Assembly: GCA_902806235.1 (NCBI GenBank)
Contig: CADCVW010000078.1
Location: 1 to 48,649, forward strand
From: an uncultured Sphingomonadaceae bacterium
Lineage (GTDB): Bacteria > Pseudomonadota > Alphaproteobacteria > Sphingomonadales > Sphingomonadaceae
Length of the DNA stretch: 48,649 nt
Direction: 5' to 3'
A program made the position numbers and the translations under genes. The notes beneath the pieces were generated by a model. That model was not told where the DNA came from and ran no database searches. It saw only the letters and a list, made by a program, of their open reading frames with translations. Positions 38,642-47,110 of this stretch are shown one piece after another. The first letter of the stretch is position 1. Each line of letters opens with the position of its first letter.

Positions 38642-39640
38642 ATGACCCCCACGCTCCACCCGCGCCTGGTGAATGGCCGCTCCGGCGACCCAGCGCTGTT
38701 CATCGAACTGCTTCACCGGCGCGAGGCGCTGCTCTTCGATCTGGGTGACCTCCACCCGCTCTCCGTGCGCGACCTGCTACGCGTGACCCACGCCTTCGTC
38801 TCCCACATGCACATGGACCACCTGATCGGCTTCGACGCGCTGCTCCGCACGCTCGTCGGGCGGGACAGGACCGTGCGCCTGTTCGGCCCCGCGGGACTCG
38901 CGGACAGGATTGAAGCCAAGCTCGGCGGCTACCAGTGGGACCTCGTCGACGGCTACGCGGACGACCTCCTATTCGATGTGACGGAGCTGCACAGCCCGGG
39001 CGAGGCGCTCGCTGCCCGCTTCCGTATGAAAAGACGCTTCGCCCGCGAGCACCTGCCTATGCTGCCAGTCGAGGACGGCCTGATCCTCACTGCGCCCGGC
39101 TTCACCGTCCGCGCGGCGGTGCTTGAGCACCACGGCCCCTGCCTCGGTTACGCTCTCGCTGAGCCCGTGCACGTCAACATCTGGGGCAACCGGCTCGCCG
39201 AGCGGGGCTTCGCGCCCGGCCCGTGGCTGCAGGGGCTGAAGGCGGCGGTGCGCGACGGCCTACCCGACGACACACCCGTGCCGTTGCCGGACGGGCGCAC
39301 CGCGATGCTCAGCACGCTGCGCGACCTCGTCAGCGTCGAGCCGGGACAGAAGCTTGCCTACGTCACCGACGTCGCGGACACGCCCGCCAATCGCGCGGCG
39401 ATCGTCGACCTCGCGCGCGGCGCTGACCTCCTGTTCATCGAGGGCTGCTTCGCCGTGGCCGACGCCGAGCGGGCCCGGGCGCGGGCGCACCTGACCACGG
39501 CCGCCGCGGGCGAGATCGCCCGCGCGGCGGGGGTACGGCGAGTCGAGTCGTTCCATTTCTCGCCGCGCTACGAGGGCATGGAGGAAGCGCTTGTGGCGGA
39601 GGTAATGGCAGCGTTCGAGGGCCCTGCCGTAGAGCAATAG
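38642..39640 (+). CDS. MBL-fold metallo-hydrolase, RNase Z-like
   Basis: Metallo-beta-lactamase fold protein of 332 residues. Metal motif SHMHMDHLIGFD (HxHxDH), later H in LEHHGPCLGY, Asp in YVTDVADT and H in ESFHFSPRYEG complete the RNase Z / arylsulfatase-like ligand set; HLTTAAAGEIA is the helix before the last ligand. The order and the late His match RNase Z-type proteins, but several regions differ (LEHHGPCLGYALAEP), so tRNA processing should not be assumed. Start ATG at 38642; no strong ribosome site. Followed by a GC-rich hairpin. Confidence 0.88.
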   Translation: MTPTLHPRLVNGRSGDPALFIELLHRREALLFDLGDLHPLSVRDLLRVTHAFVSHMHMDHLIGFDALLRTLVGRDRTVRLFGPAGLADRIEAKLGGYQWDLVDGYADDLLFDVTELHSPGEALAARFRMKRRFAREHLPMLPVEDGLILTAPGFTVRAAVLEHHGPCLGYALAEPVHVNIWGNRLAERGFAPGPWLQGLKAAVRDGLPDDTPVPLPDGRTAMLSTLRDLVSVEPGQKLAYVTDVADTPANRAAIVDLARGADLLFIEGCFAVADAERARARAHLTTAAAGEIARAAGVRRVESFHFSPRYEGMEEALVAEVMAAFEGPAVEQ

Positions 39641-39649
39641 AACCCGCCA

Positions 39650-39668
39650 CCCCGGCCTTGAGCCGGGG
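39650..39668 (+). terminator. Hairpin after the MBL hydrolase gene
   Basis: CCCCGGC (39650-39656) and GCCGGGG (39662-39668) with a 5-base loop, 9 bases past the stop. No U-run. The remaining bases to 39788 contain a second degenerate GC repeat and no gene. Confidence 0.45.
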
Positions 39669-39788
39669 CCACCTGCCCTCGACCACGGAGGCGAGAAGAA
39701 GTTGAGTCCCGGGTCAAGTCCGTAATGACGGCAATAATTAGTTCGGATTGCCGCCCGCTCACCGCTCCGCCCGCGCGGCGTGCGCGCG

Positions 39789-40184
39789 CTACCGCGCCGT
39801 TTCCGTCGCCTTGGCCTCCGCTTCGGCCGCGACCCCGCGAGCGCGGATCATGATGAAGTCGCCGCTCCACTCGCCCGGGATCGTCCAGCGCCCGACAATC
39901 TCGTCGCCGTCGGGCGACAGCTCGCCCCGGTAGGAGACGCTGTCGTAGACGTCGTCGGGCTCGTACAGCTTTGCGAAGCCGACTGCTGAGCCCTCGCGCC
40001 GGCCGTCCACCCGCGCCGCAACGGTGCGGCCGGCGCGGACGCCCACCGACGCGCGCTCGACGATCTTGCCGGACAGGAGGCCGGCCCTGTCCTCGAGCGC
40101 GGCGGTGAAGTGGACCGGCGGCGACCCGATCGGGTAGTTGAACACGCCGCGCCACTCGCCCGAAAGGTCGTTCGCTGCGTCCAC
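39789..40184 (-). CDS. Hypothetical protein, lipocalin-like strands
   Basis: Protein of about 131 residues following the monooxygenase gene by 2 bases (TAG, then GC, then GTG at 40184). The sequence begins DLSGEWRGVFNYPIG and shows repeated beta-strands with W at both ends (GEWRGVF, then GRWTIPGEWSGDFIMIRA), as in small lipocalin/avidin-like barrels. No export signal is seen. The GTG at 40229, overlapping the monooxygenase gene, is an alternative start. Its strict coupling suggests work alongside the monooxygenase, perhaps binding substrate or product (inference). Confidence 0.72.
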   Translation of the reverse strand: MDAANDLSGEWRGVFNYPIGSPPVHFTAALEDRAGLLSGKIVERASVGVRAGRTVAARVDGRREGSAVGFAKLYEPDDVYDSVSYRGELSPDGDEIVGRWTIPGEWSGDFIMIRARGVAAEAEAKATETAR

Positions 40185-40186
40185 GC

Positions 40187-42121
40187 CTAGGCTGCCGCCC
40201 GCTCCCCGCCTCGCCCGCGCGGCGTCCACCTAAACTCCTCAGGATTCGGCGCGCGTGTCGCTTCCCAATAGTCGATCAGCGGCCAGGGCCAGTTCTGGCT
40301 CACCCGGCCGGAGGCGTTCTTGTACCAGCTGCGCGCGTCTGGCCGGCCCCAGGCCATGCGCGCGTTCTCCGCGTCGAGCCGCGCGTTGAAGGCGTCGTGG
40401 ACCTCCTCGCGCACCTCCATCGCCGCGTCGCGTGCGGCGACCTCGCGCAGCGCGCCGAGCAGGTAATGCACCCCGCATTCGGAGAAGAAGATGATGGAGC
40501 CGTTCGCCACGATGTTGGTGTTCGGCCCGTAGAGCATGAAGAAGTTGGGGAAGCCCGGCACCGTCAGCCCGAGATAGGCCCGCGCGTCGCCCGCCCAGCG
40601 GCCGTGCAGCTCCACGCCCCCGCGCCCGACCACGCGGAAGGTGCGCAGGAAATCGCTGGCGTGGAAACCCGTGCCGTAGATCAGCACATCGGCAGGGTGC
40701 TCCGCCCCGTCCGCCGTGACAACGCCGCCCGGCGCGATCCGCGCGATCTGCTCAGTGACGAGGCGGACGTTGGGGCGCCGGAGCGCCGCGAGCCACACGC
40801 CGTTGTCGCGGACGCTCCGCTTGCTGAACAGCGGGTACGCCGGGACGACGTGGCGCAGCAGCGCCTCGTCCCCGGCGAGTTGCGCGCGCACCGACTCGGC
40901 GATCCCCTCGCGCAACGCGTGGTTGACCTCGCTCACGCTGCCCGGGTGATCGTCCCACGCCGGGTCGGCCCGCGCCGCCTCCAGCAGCCCCTCCGTCGAG
41001 GTCCAAAAGATGAAGAAGCGGTACCATTCAGCGTAGTGGGGAAAGTTGGCGAGCAGCCAGCGCGTCCCCTCGCCCACCGCCGCATGATATTCGGGCGTCG
41101 GTCCCAGCCACGGCGGGGTGCGCTGGAGGACTGTTAACTCGGCCGCTTCGCGGGCGATCTCCGGCACGAACTGGAAAGCGCTTGCCCCCGTGCCGATCAC
41201 CGCAACACGGCGGCCTGCCAGGTCGACGTCGTGCCGCCAGCGCGCGGAGTGGAAGCTGTCGCCCGCGAAATCCTTCATCCCCGGGATGTCGGGATAGCGC
41301 GGCTGGTTGAGCTGCCCCACCGCGCTCACCACCGCGTCGGCGGTCAACGTCTCCGTCCGCCCCTCCTTGTCGCGAACGACGACGCGCCAGAGCGAAGCCG
41401 CTTCGTCCCAACGCGCTTCCTCCACGCCCGTCTCGAACCGGATGTGGTCGCGCAAGCCGTGGCGCTCGGCGACGCCGCGGAAATAGTCGAGCAGCACGGG
41501 CTGGGTGGAGAAATGATCGGGCCAGTCGTGGCGCTCGAACGAATAGGAGTAGAAGTGGTTGGGGTTGTCGACGCGGCAGCCCGGATAACGGTTCTCGAGC
41601 CAGGTGCCGCCGACGTCTGCGTTCTTCTCGATCAGCGTGCAGTCCACCCCCGCCTGGCGCAGCCGGATCGCGGCGAGCAGCCCGGACATCCCCGCACCGA
41701 CGATCAGCACGCGGAGCGGCTGGCCCGTCGGCGACACCTCCGCGGCTCGCCAATCGGGCGTCTTCGCGTCGCGGTCTGCCAGCCCCAGCTCGTCGGCGAG
41801 GAACGGCAGGTAGCGCTCGGGAATATCGGCGCCGGCGACGAACTCCATCATGCGGTGGAGGATCGCCGGTCCGGGCGGCGGGGCGAGCGGCTCGCCACGC
41901 TCTAGGTGCGCCATGAGCGCCGCCCCCGCCCGCCGACGCATTTCGGCCTGGACCTCGGGTGGGACGCCTCCCTGCCCGTCGTCGCCGATCGGCTGGTAGG
42001 CGGGACGCCACTCGGAGCGGAGGTGCGACGCGTCGCCCGTCAAGTGGACCAGCGCCGCCATCAGCGTGGGGACGTGCGCTTCGGCGAAGGCTCGGTCGAG
42101 GACGGCGGGGTCGAGGGGCAT
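40187..42121 (-). CDS. Baeyer-Villiger-type flavin monooxygenase
   Basis: Class B flavoprotein monooxygenase of 644 residues with a long N-terminal extension (1 to about 130) before the FAD site GAGMSG (142-147). GGTWLENRYPGCRVD (171-185) and FAGDSFHSARW (285-295) match the two Baeyer-Villiger fingerprints; R296 follows. The NADPH site is VIGTGASAFQ (308-317). LIYGTGFHASDF and FMLYGPNTN are also typical of the HAPMO/4-hydroxyacetophenone-like branch with N-terminal extension. It would turn a ketone into an ester or lactone using NADPH and O2. The ATG at 42121 has AAGGAAG 6 bases upstream. It is coupled to an aldehyde dehydrogenase upstream and a small protein downstream. Confidence 0.95.
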   Translation of the reverse strand: MPLDPAVLDRAFAEAHVPTLMAALVHLTGDASHLRSEWRPAYQPIGDDGQGGVPPEVQAEMRRRAGAALMAHLERGEPLAPPPGPAILHRMMEFVAGADIPERYLPFLADELGLADRDAKTPDWRAAEVSPTGQPLRVLIVGAGMSGLLAAIRLRQAGVDCTLIEKNADVGGTWLENRYPGCRVDNPNHFYSYSFERHDWPDHFSTQPVLLDYFRGVAERHGLRDHIRFETGVEEARWDEAASLWRVVVRDKEGRTETLTADAVVSAVGQLNQPRYPDIPGMKDFAGDSFHSARWRHDVDLAGRRVAVIGTGASAFQFVPEIAREAAELTVLQRTPPWLGPTPEYHAAVGEGTRWLLANFPHYAEWYRFFIFWTSTEGLLEAARADPAWDDHPGSVSEVNHALREGIAESVRAQLAGDEALLRHVVPAYPLFSKRSVRDNGVWLAALRRPNVRLVTEQIARIAPGGVVTADGAEHPADVLIYGTGFHASDFLRTFRVVGRGGVELHGRWAGDARAYLGLTVPGFPNFFMLYGPNTNIVANGSIIFFSECGVHYLLGALREVAARDAAMEVREEVHDAFNARLDAENARMAWGRPDARSWYKNASGRVSQNWPWPLIDYWEATRAPNPEEFRWTPRGRGGERAAA

Positions 42122-42159
42122 GAAGACTTCCTTAGCCCTCTTCGGGGAGGGGATTTCGT

Positions 42160-43596
42160 CTACTCCGCCGCCTGGACGTCGTAGCCCAGCACCGCCTTGG
42201 TCTCGAGGAACTCGCCGAACGCGTGGTCGCCCCATTCCCGCCCGTTACCCGACTGCTTGTAGCCGCCGAACGGGGCCATGAAGTCCACGCCTGCGCCGTT
42301 GATGTTCACCTGCCCCGCGCGCAGGCGACGGGCGACCGCGGGCGCGTGGTCCAGCTCTCCCTGGACGTAGGCGGCGAGGCCGTAGGGCGTGTCGTTGGCG
42401 ACCTCGATTGCCGCCTCCTCGTTGTCGTAGCCGAGGATGGACAGCACCGGCCCGAAGATCTCCTCGCGCGCGATGGTCATGTCGTTGGTAACGTCGGCGA
42501 ACACGGTGGGTTTGACGTAGTAGCCCTGCTCCAGCCCCTCCGGCCGGCCCGTGCCGCCCGCGACGAGGGTCGCGCCCTCGTCGATACCGCGCTGGATCAG
42601 CGCCTGGATGCGGTCATACTGGACCTGGGAGACGACCGGCCCCATCGCCGCGTTGCCGCTGGGCGCGCCGACGGTGGTCGCCTCCGCCGCGGTGCGGGCG
42701 ATCTCCGCCGCTTCGCGCATCTTGGGCGCAGGTACGAGCATCCGCGTCGGCGCGTTGCACGACTGGCCCGAGTTCATCATCACCGCACGAACGCCGGCGG
42801 TGACGGCCGTGGGCAGGTCCGCGTCGTCCAGCACGACGTTGGGCGACTTGCCGCCGAGCTCCTGGTGGACGCGCTTCACCGTGTCCGCCGCCGCCTTGGC
42901 CACCGCGATCCCGGCGCGGGTCGAGCCGGTGAAGCTCACCATGTCGACCTCCGGGTGGCTGGAGATCGCTTCGCCCACCGTCGGCCCGTCGCCGTTCACC
43001 AGATTGAACACGCCTGCCGGCACGCCCGCATCGTGCATCACCTCCGCCAGCAGCATCGCGGAGAAGGGCGCGACCTCCGAGGGTTTGAGCACCATGGTGC
43101 AGCCCGTCGCGAGGGCTGGCGCCACCTTGCACATGATCTGGTTGATCGGCCAGTTCCACGGCGTGATGAAGCCGCACACGCCGATAGGCTCCTTGACCAG
43201 CAGCGTGGTGCCCCGCTGGTGCTCGAACGGGTACTCCTGCAGCACGCCCAGCGCGGTCTGCAGGTGGGCGATCCCCAGCATCGCCTGCGCCTGGTTCGCG
43301 AGCCAGGCCGGCGCGCCCATCTCCTCCGTGATCGCGGCGGCGATGTCCCCCATGCGCTTCTGGTAGGAGGCGATAACGCTCTGCAGAAGTTCGCTCCGCT
43401 CCGCCTTGGACGTCCGCCCGTAGGCGGCGAAGGCGCGCCGCGCCGCTCGCACCGCGAGGTCGACGTCCTCCGCCGCGCCCATCGCGATCCGCCCGGCGAC
43501 CGACTCGTCGGCGGGATTGATCACGTCGAACGGCCGGACGCCGCCCGCCGGGTCGACCCAGCGGCCGTCGATGTAGAACTGGAGGAAGTCGCGCAT
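42160..43596 (-). CDS. Aldehyde dehydrogenase (NAD(P)-dependent)
   Basis: ALDH-superfamily enzyme of 478 residues. NPWNW-like TPWNWPIN, KPSEVAPFS, the glycine motif FTGSTRAG, catalytic Glu in HQELGGKSPN, nucleophile Cys in MNSGQSCNAPTR and EEIFGPVLS are all present. It oxidises an aldehyde to the acid in the cytosol. The ATG at 43596 has GGAG 6 bases upstream; longer frames include palindromic repeat sequence. The monooxygenase gene starts 38 bases downstream on the same strand. ALDH plus Baeyer-Villiger enzyme suggests step-wise oxidation of a ketone or cyclic alcohol to acid (inference). Confidence 0.95.
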   Translation of the reverse strand: MRDFLQFYIDGRWVDPAGGVRPFDVINPADESVAGRIAMGAAEDVDLAVRAARRAFAAYGRTSKAERSELLQSVIASYQKRMGDIAAAITEEMGAPAWLANQAQAMLGIAHLQTALGVLQEYPFEHQRGTTLLVKEPIGVCGFITPWNWPINQIMCKVAPALATGCTMVLKPSEVAPFSAMLLAEVMHDAGVPAGVFNLVNGDGPTVGEAISSHPEVDMVSFTGSTRAGIAVAKAAADTVKRVHQELGGKSPNVVLDDADLPTAVTAGVRAVMMNSGQSCNAPTRMLVPAPKMREAAEIARTAAEATTVGAPSGNAAMGPVVSQVQYDRIQALIQRGIDEGATLVAGGTGRPEGLEQGYYVKPTVFADVTNDMTIAREEIFGPVLSILGYDNEEAAIEVANDTPYGLAAYVQGELDHAPAVARRLRAGQVNINGAGVDFMAPFGGYKQSGNGREWGDHAFGEFLETKAVLGYDVQAAE

Positions 43597-43618
43597 GGCC
43601 GGCTCCATTCTTGTCAGA

Positions 43619-43656
43619 GCCCTCGCCCGCTCGCGGGAGAGGGTTTGGGTGAGGGT
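43619..43656. repeat. CCCTCGCCC-type palindromic repeat with conserved tail
   Basis: CCCTCGCCCGC-TC-GCGGGAGAGGG (43620-43643) is followed by TTTGGGTGAGGGT. One member of the family also found at 13110 and 17678. It lies 22 bases upstream of the aldehyde dehydrogenase start. Confidence 0.6.
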
Positions 43657-43723
43657 ACACCGATCGGACAACGCATCATCTTGGCGATCGGCGGCGTACC
43701 TATACCTTGAGGCAGGTGGTCAG

Positions 43724-43765
43724 GCCGCCACATTCTCTCCCGCACGCGGGAGAGAATGTGGCGGC
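43724..43765 (-). terminator. 20-bp perfect hairpin after the TonB receptor
   Basis: The arms at 43724-43743 and 43746-43765 are perfectly complementary over 20 bases with a 2-base centre, including the CTCTCCCGC/GCGGGAGAG core of the dispersed family. It starts 12 bases past the receptor stop. It is strong enough to end or protect the transcript, although no U-run follows. It is the longest perfect stem in the window. Confidence 0.65.
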
Positions 43766-43777
43766 AGGGAGGAGCAA

Positions 43778-46700
43778 CTAAAATTTCGCCCCCACCGCGA
43801 TGCCGTAGCGGCGCGGGTCGAGGGTGAAGATGTTGGTGAACAGGCCTGAGGACTGGTCGGTGACGTAAAGACCGGTGACTGCGTCGTTGTTGGTCAGGTT
43901 CTGCACAAAGCCCCGAACGAAGAAGCGGTCGTCCGGAGCATTGAGCTGCACCTGGGCGTTCAGAATCTCATAACCGCGGATGCGGTCGATGGGCCTGTTG
44001 AAGCTGCGCCCAAAGTACTCGCCAGTGTAGGCGAGGTCAAAGCGCGGAACCAGGCTGAAGCCACCGCCGAACTCAATCGTGTACTGGATGCCCGCCGAGA
44101 ATTTGAACTCGGGCGCCTGCGGCAGCTCATTGCCCGACAGGTCCACTGCGGCGCCGGACGAGACGGTGAAGGGCAGCGCGCCGGTCGGCGTCGCAAACAG
44201 CGCGCGAAGCGGCGCGGACGGATTGGCAATGGTACCAGCAAGCGCGTTACAGATAGAGAACGCGCCCGTAGTGTTGGTCCCTGGCACCGGTGTTGGCCCG
44301 CGCAGGCCCAGCGCCGAGTTGAATGCGGTCACCAGCGTGTTGGTGCCCACCACGTTGCCGGCCGTCGTCGGAATAACAGCGCAGTTAGACGCGTTGGTGA
44401 GGTCCTTGATAATCACCGTGTCCGAGCGCCCGCCAGACACGTCGCGCGGATCGACGAGCTGCAGGTCCTTGATCTTCGTCTTCAGGTAACTGGCCGACAG
44501 GTTGACCAGCAAATTGCGCGTTGGCGCCAGCACCGCCTCGAGCTCCGCGCCATAGATGGTTGCATCCGTGTTGTCGTTCACCGAGGTACGGTTGACGATG
44601 CGGGACAGCTGTAGATCTTTGTAGTCGTAGTAGAAAATCGAGCCGTTCAGCCGAACCTTGCCATCGGCAAAAGTGTTCTTGGAGCCGACCTCGAAGGCGT
44701 TGATGATCTCGGGCGCGAACAGCCGCTGCACTTGAAACTCGGGCGGAATCGGCGGGTTGACGCCCCCAGACTTATAACCGCGCGAGTAGGACGCGTAGAG
44801 AAGGTTGTCCTCCGTAAGGTTGAGGTCGACCACAAAGCGGCCGGTGAATTCGTCGAACTTGGCCGTGTCCTCCGCGAACAGCTGCGCGCCCGCGCGCGAA
44901 GCGTCAAAGTCGACGTTGGACAGAAACGGCGAGCTGTTCGCGTCCGCCACACCGAAGGGGGCGAAGAAGCCAGACGTGAGCAGCTGATTTCGGGCGCGCA
45001 CGAATTTGCGATCATTAGAGTAGCGCAGGCCCGCGGTGAACTTTAGCTTGTCCGACGGCGCGAAATAAGCCTCGCCGAAAATGCCGTAACTCCTCAAGGT
45101 GAAGACGGGCGTCTCGCTGTTGAAGAAGGGCGAGGCATTGTACACGCTGGGGAAACCGGCGTCCCCCGCCGTGCGCCGGCCGATGGTCGTCGCCGCGCCG
45201 ATCACGCCCGACGCGTAGTCGAGACCAGTCGAATTGACGAAGTAGTCGCCCTCCGTCTTGGCGTCGACGTAGATGCCTCCGAGCAGGAAGTTGAACGGCC
45301 CATCGAAGCGGCTGTCGATGTGGCCCTCGATTGAGTACTGCCGTTGGCTCGACCGAGACCGGTCGTAGTCGGTGCCATTGGTCGCGCAGCGGTTTACCTG
45401 GCCGCCGTAGATGCCCGAGTAGAGGCGGTTCGCTTCCGATACGCAGACTGGGCCGGTGGGCCCTTGTGGGGTGAGTGCGTTGCGCACAGCGATAAACGGG
45501 TTGTTGGCCCCGAAGCCCGGGTTGCCCGCGAAGGCGGCCAGCCCGAACAGCCCCGGGTTGCCCGACAGGGTCCGGCTCGCCGCCAGATTGTAATCAGTGC
45601 GCGAGTCGACCTCGTCGTGCGAGTAGCCCCCGGTCACCGTGAGCGAGAAGCTCTCGCCCAGGTCCTGCTCGAGCCGACCCATGATGAAGTAGTTCTCGGC
45701 GCGGTAGGTCGGGTTGAAGTCGATGCTCACCGTGCGCAGGTCAGTCGGGTTCACGACCCCGCCGAAAAATGGATCGATGCTTGGCGTGCTTAGGCTAGTC
45801 AGGCCGAGCGGCGCAAAGGCCGGGCTGAGGGCGATCGAGTTGAATTCGCGCGAGGTCACGATGGCAGCGAGCGTCGCGTTGCCGTTCACCGTCTCGAACT
45901 GAAGGCTGTCGGGCGCGCAACCGAGGATCGCGGTCTCGTCGCGGTTGCAAAGCTGCTTCTGGATGCGCGACCGGTCGTCGTTCTCTTTAAAGTAAAAGCC
46001 AATGATGTCGAAGGTTGTCGAGTCGCTCGGCTGAAAGCGGACGGTGCCGCGCAGCGCATACAGATCGCGACCGTCGATCCGACTGTCATCGAACAGGTTG
46101 CGGGTGAAACCCTCGCGATTCAGGTAATAGCCCGCCAGCCGCACGCCCAGCACGTCGCCAAGCGGCAGGTTGAGCATGCCCGTGATCTTTTTTGAGTCAA
46201 AGTTGCCGTACTCGGCCTGTATGCTGCCCTCGAAATCGTTAAGGTTGGGCCGCGCGGTGATGAAGTTGATCACGCCGGAAGTCGCGTTGCGCCCGAAAAG
46301 CGTACCCTGCGGCCCGCGCAGCACCTCCACCCGCTCCAAGTCAAAGAACTCGGTTTCGAACAGGCGGCCGGCCAGCAGTGGCATATCGTTGACGTGGACC
46401 CCGGTAGCCGCATCGCAGGTGAAGCCCGTGCACAGGTCGCCCACGCCGCGGATCGTGAAGGACGAGCCGGTAAAATTAGTCTTGGTGTAGGTAATGTTGG
46501 GAAGCGTCAGCTGCAGATCGCTCGTGTTCTCAATTTGCTGCCGCTCGAGACCTTCCGCGGTGAAAGCGGAAACTGAGATCGGTACGTCTTGCAGCGACTC
46601 GGCCTGACGCTGGGCGGTGACAATGATTTCGTCGATTGGCGAGCCGGCGCCGCTGGAGTCCGCCGATTGGGTGGTGCCGCTCTGCGCCCCGCCGCTACTA

Positions 46701-46861
46701 TCGCCGCCCTGGCCGCCTTCGATGTCGCCCGCCTGCGGCTCCGCACTAGTCTCCGGTTGCGGTTCGGGGATCGTTTGCGCGGCGGCGGGCGTCGCCAGCA
46801 GCAGCGCGAGCGCCGATACGGTGGACCCCAGCAGCGCCTGCGCGCCCAGCTTCTTCGTCAT
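43778..46861 (-). CDS. TonB-dependent receptor
   Basis: Outer-membrane receptor of 1027 residues. The signal peptide (1-28, ending AAAQ) is followed by a Pro/Gly/Ser-rich linker and the TonB box region DEIIVTAQRQ (about 75-84). The plug has LQDVPISVSAFT, SSFTIRGVGD, RVEVLRGPQGTLFGRNATSGVINFIT, each a hallmark of the sphingomonad receptor family. The barrel ends RYGIAVGAKF. A cysteine pair in the plug (DLCTGFTCDAATG) may form a disulfide. ATG at 46861, with GGGGAG 5 bases upstream. It precedes the ALDH/Baeyer-Villiger operon on the same strand, so it may import the substrate of that pathway (inference). Ligand unknown. Confidence 0.96.
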   Translation of the reverse strand: MTKKLGAQALLGSTVSALALLLATPAAAQTIPEPQPETSAEPQAGDIEGGQGGDSSGGAQSGTTQSADSSGAGSPIDEIIVTAQRQAESLQDVPISVSAFTAEGLERQQIENTSDLQLTLPNITYTKTNFTGSSFTIRGVGDLCTGFTCDAATGVHVNDMPLLAGRLFETEFFDLERVEVLRGPQGTLFGRNATSGVINFITARPNLNDFEGSIQAEYGNFDSKKITGMLNLPLGDVLGVRLAGYYLNREGFTRNLFDDSRIDGRDLYALRGTVRFQPSDSTTFDIIGFYFKENDDRSRIQKQLCNRDETAILGCAPDSLQFETVNGNATLAAIVTSREFNSIALSPAFAPLGLTSLSTPSIDPFFGGVVNPTDLRTVSIDFNPTYRAENYFIMGRLEQDLGESFSLTVTGGYSHDEVDSRTDYNLAASRTLSGNPGLFGLAAFAGNPGFGANNPFIAVRNALTPQGPTGPVCVSEANRLYSGIYGGQVNRCATNGTDYDRSRSSQRQYSIEGHIDSRFDGPFNFLLGGIYVDAKTEGDYFVNSTGLDYASGVIGAATTIGRRTAGDAGFPSVYNASPFFNSETPVFTLRSYGIFGEAYFAPSDKLKFTAGLRYSNDRKFVRARNQLLTSGFFAPFGVADANSSPFLSNVDFDASRAGAQLFAEDTAKFDEFTGRFVVDLNLTEDNLLYASYSRGYKSGGVNPPIPPEFQVQRLFAPEIINAFEVGSKNTFADGKVRLNGSIFYYDYKDLQLSRIVNRTSVNDNTDATIYGAELEAVLAPTRNLLVNLSASYLKTKIKDLQLVDPRDVSGGRSDTVIIKDLTNASNCAVIPTTAGNVVGTNTLVTAFNSALGLRGPTPVPGTNTTGAFSICNALAGTIANPSAPLRALFATPTGALPFTVSSGAAVDLSGNELPQAPEFKFSAGIQYTIEFGGGFSLVPRFDLAYTGEYFGRSFNRPIDRIRGYEILNAQVQLNAPDDRFFVRGFVQNLTNNDAVTGLYVTDQSSGLFTNIFTLDPRRYGIAVGAKF

Positions 46862-47110
46862 CGCTCTCCCCTTCTTTTTTCGTCAGCATCGCCCCGGAGG
46901 GTGCGCGGGCGCGGGAGAGCCGACGCGGGCGGTGATGCCGGCCGCGCGATGCTTTCGGTCGTGGAACGCCCGATCCGGACGTTTCGGCATCCAACTCTCC
47001 AGGCCCGCGCTCGTACTCGGCGCGGTGCTCCGGTTCGAAGCTAAGCGGAAAAACGCGTCCCTGCCTACAAAAACTTGCGCTCGCCGTCCGCCTGGGCGAA
47101 GCCTCGCGCC
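46862..47110. promoter_or_regulatory. Divergent region between TonB receptor and SDR
   Basis: These 249 bases hold the promoters of both divergent genes. I see no operator-like palindrome and no convincing small gene. A run of T at 46875-46880 is the only AT-rich feature near the receptor side; CTACAAAAACTTG near 47064-47076 is the AT-rich patch on the SDR side. Confidence 0.4.

Noticed and set aside
38642..39640. Assignment as RNase Z (rnz)
   Set aside because: Metal ligands match the fold, but the exosite and several conserved regions cannot be confirmed, so only a general MBL hydrolase call is made.
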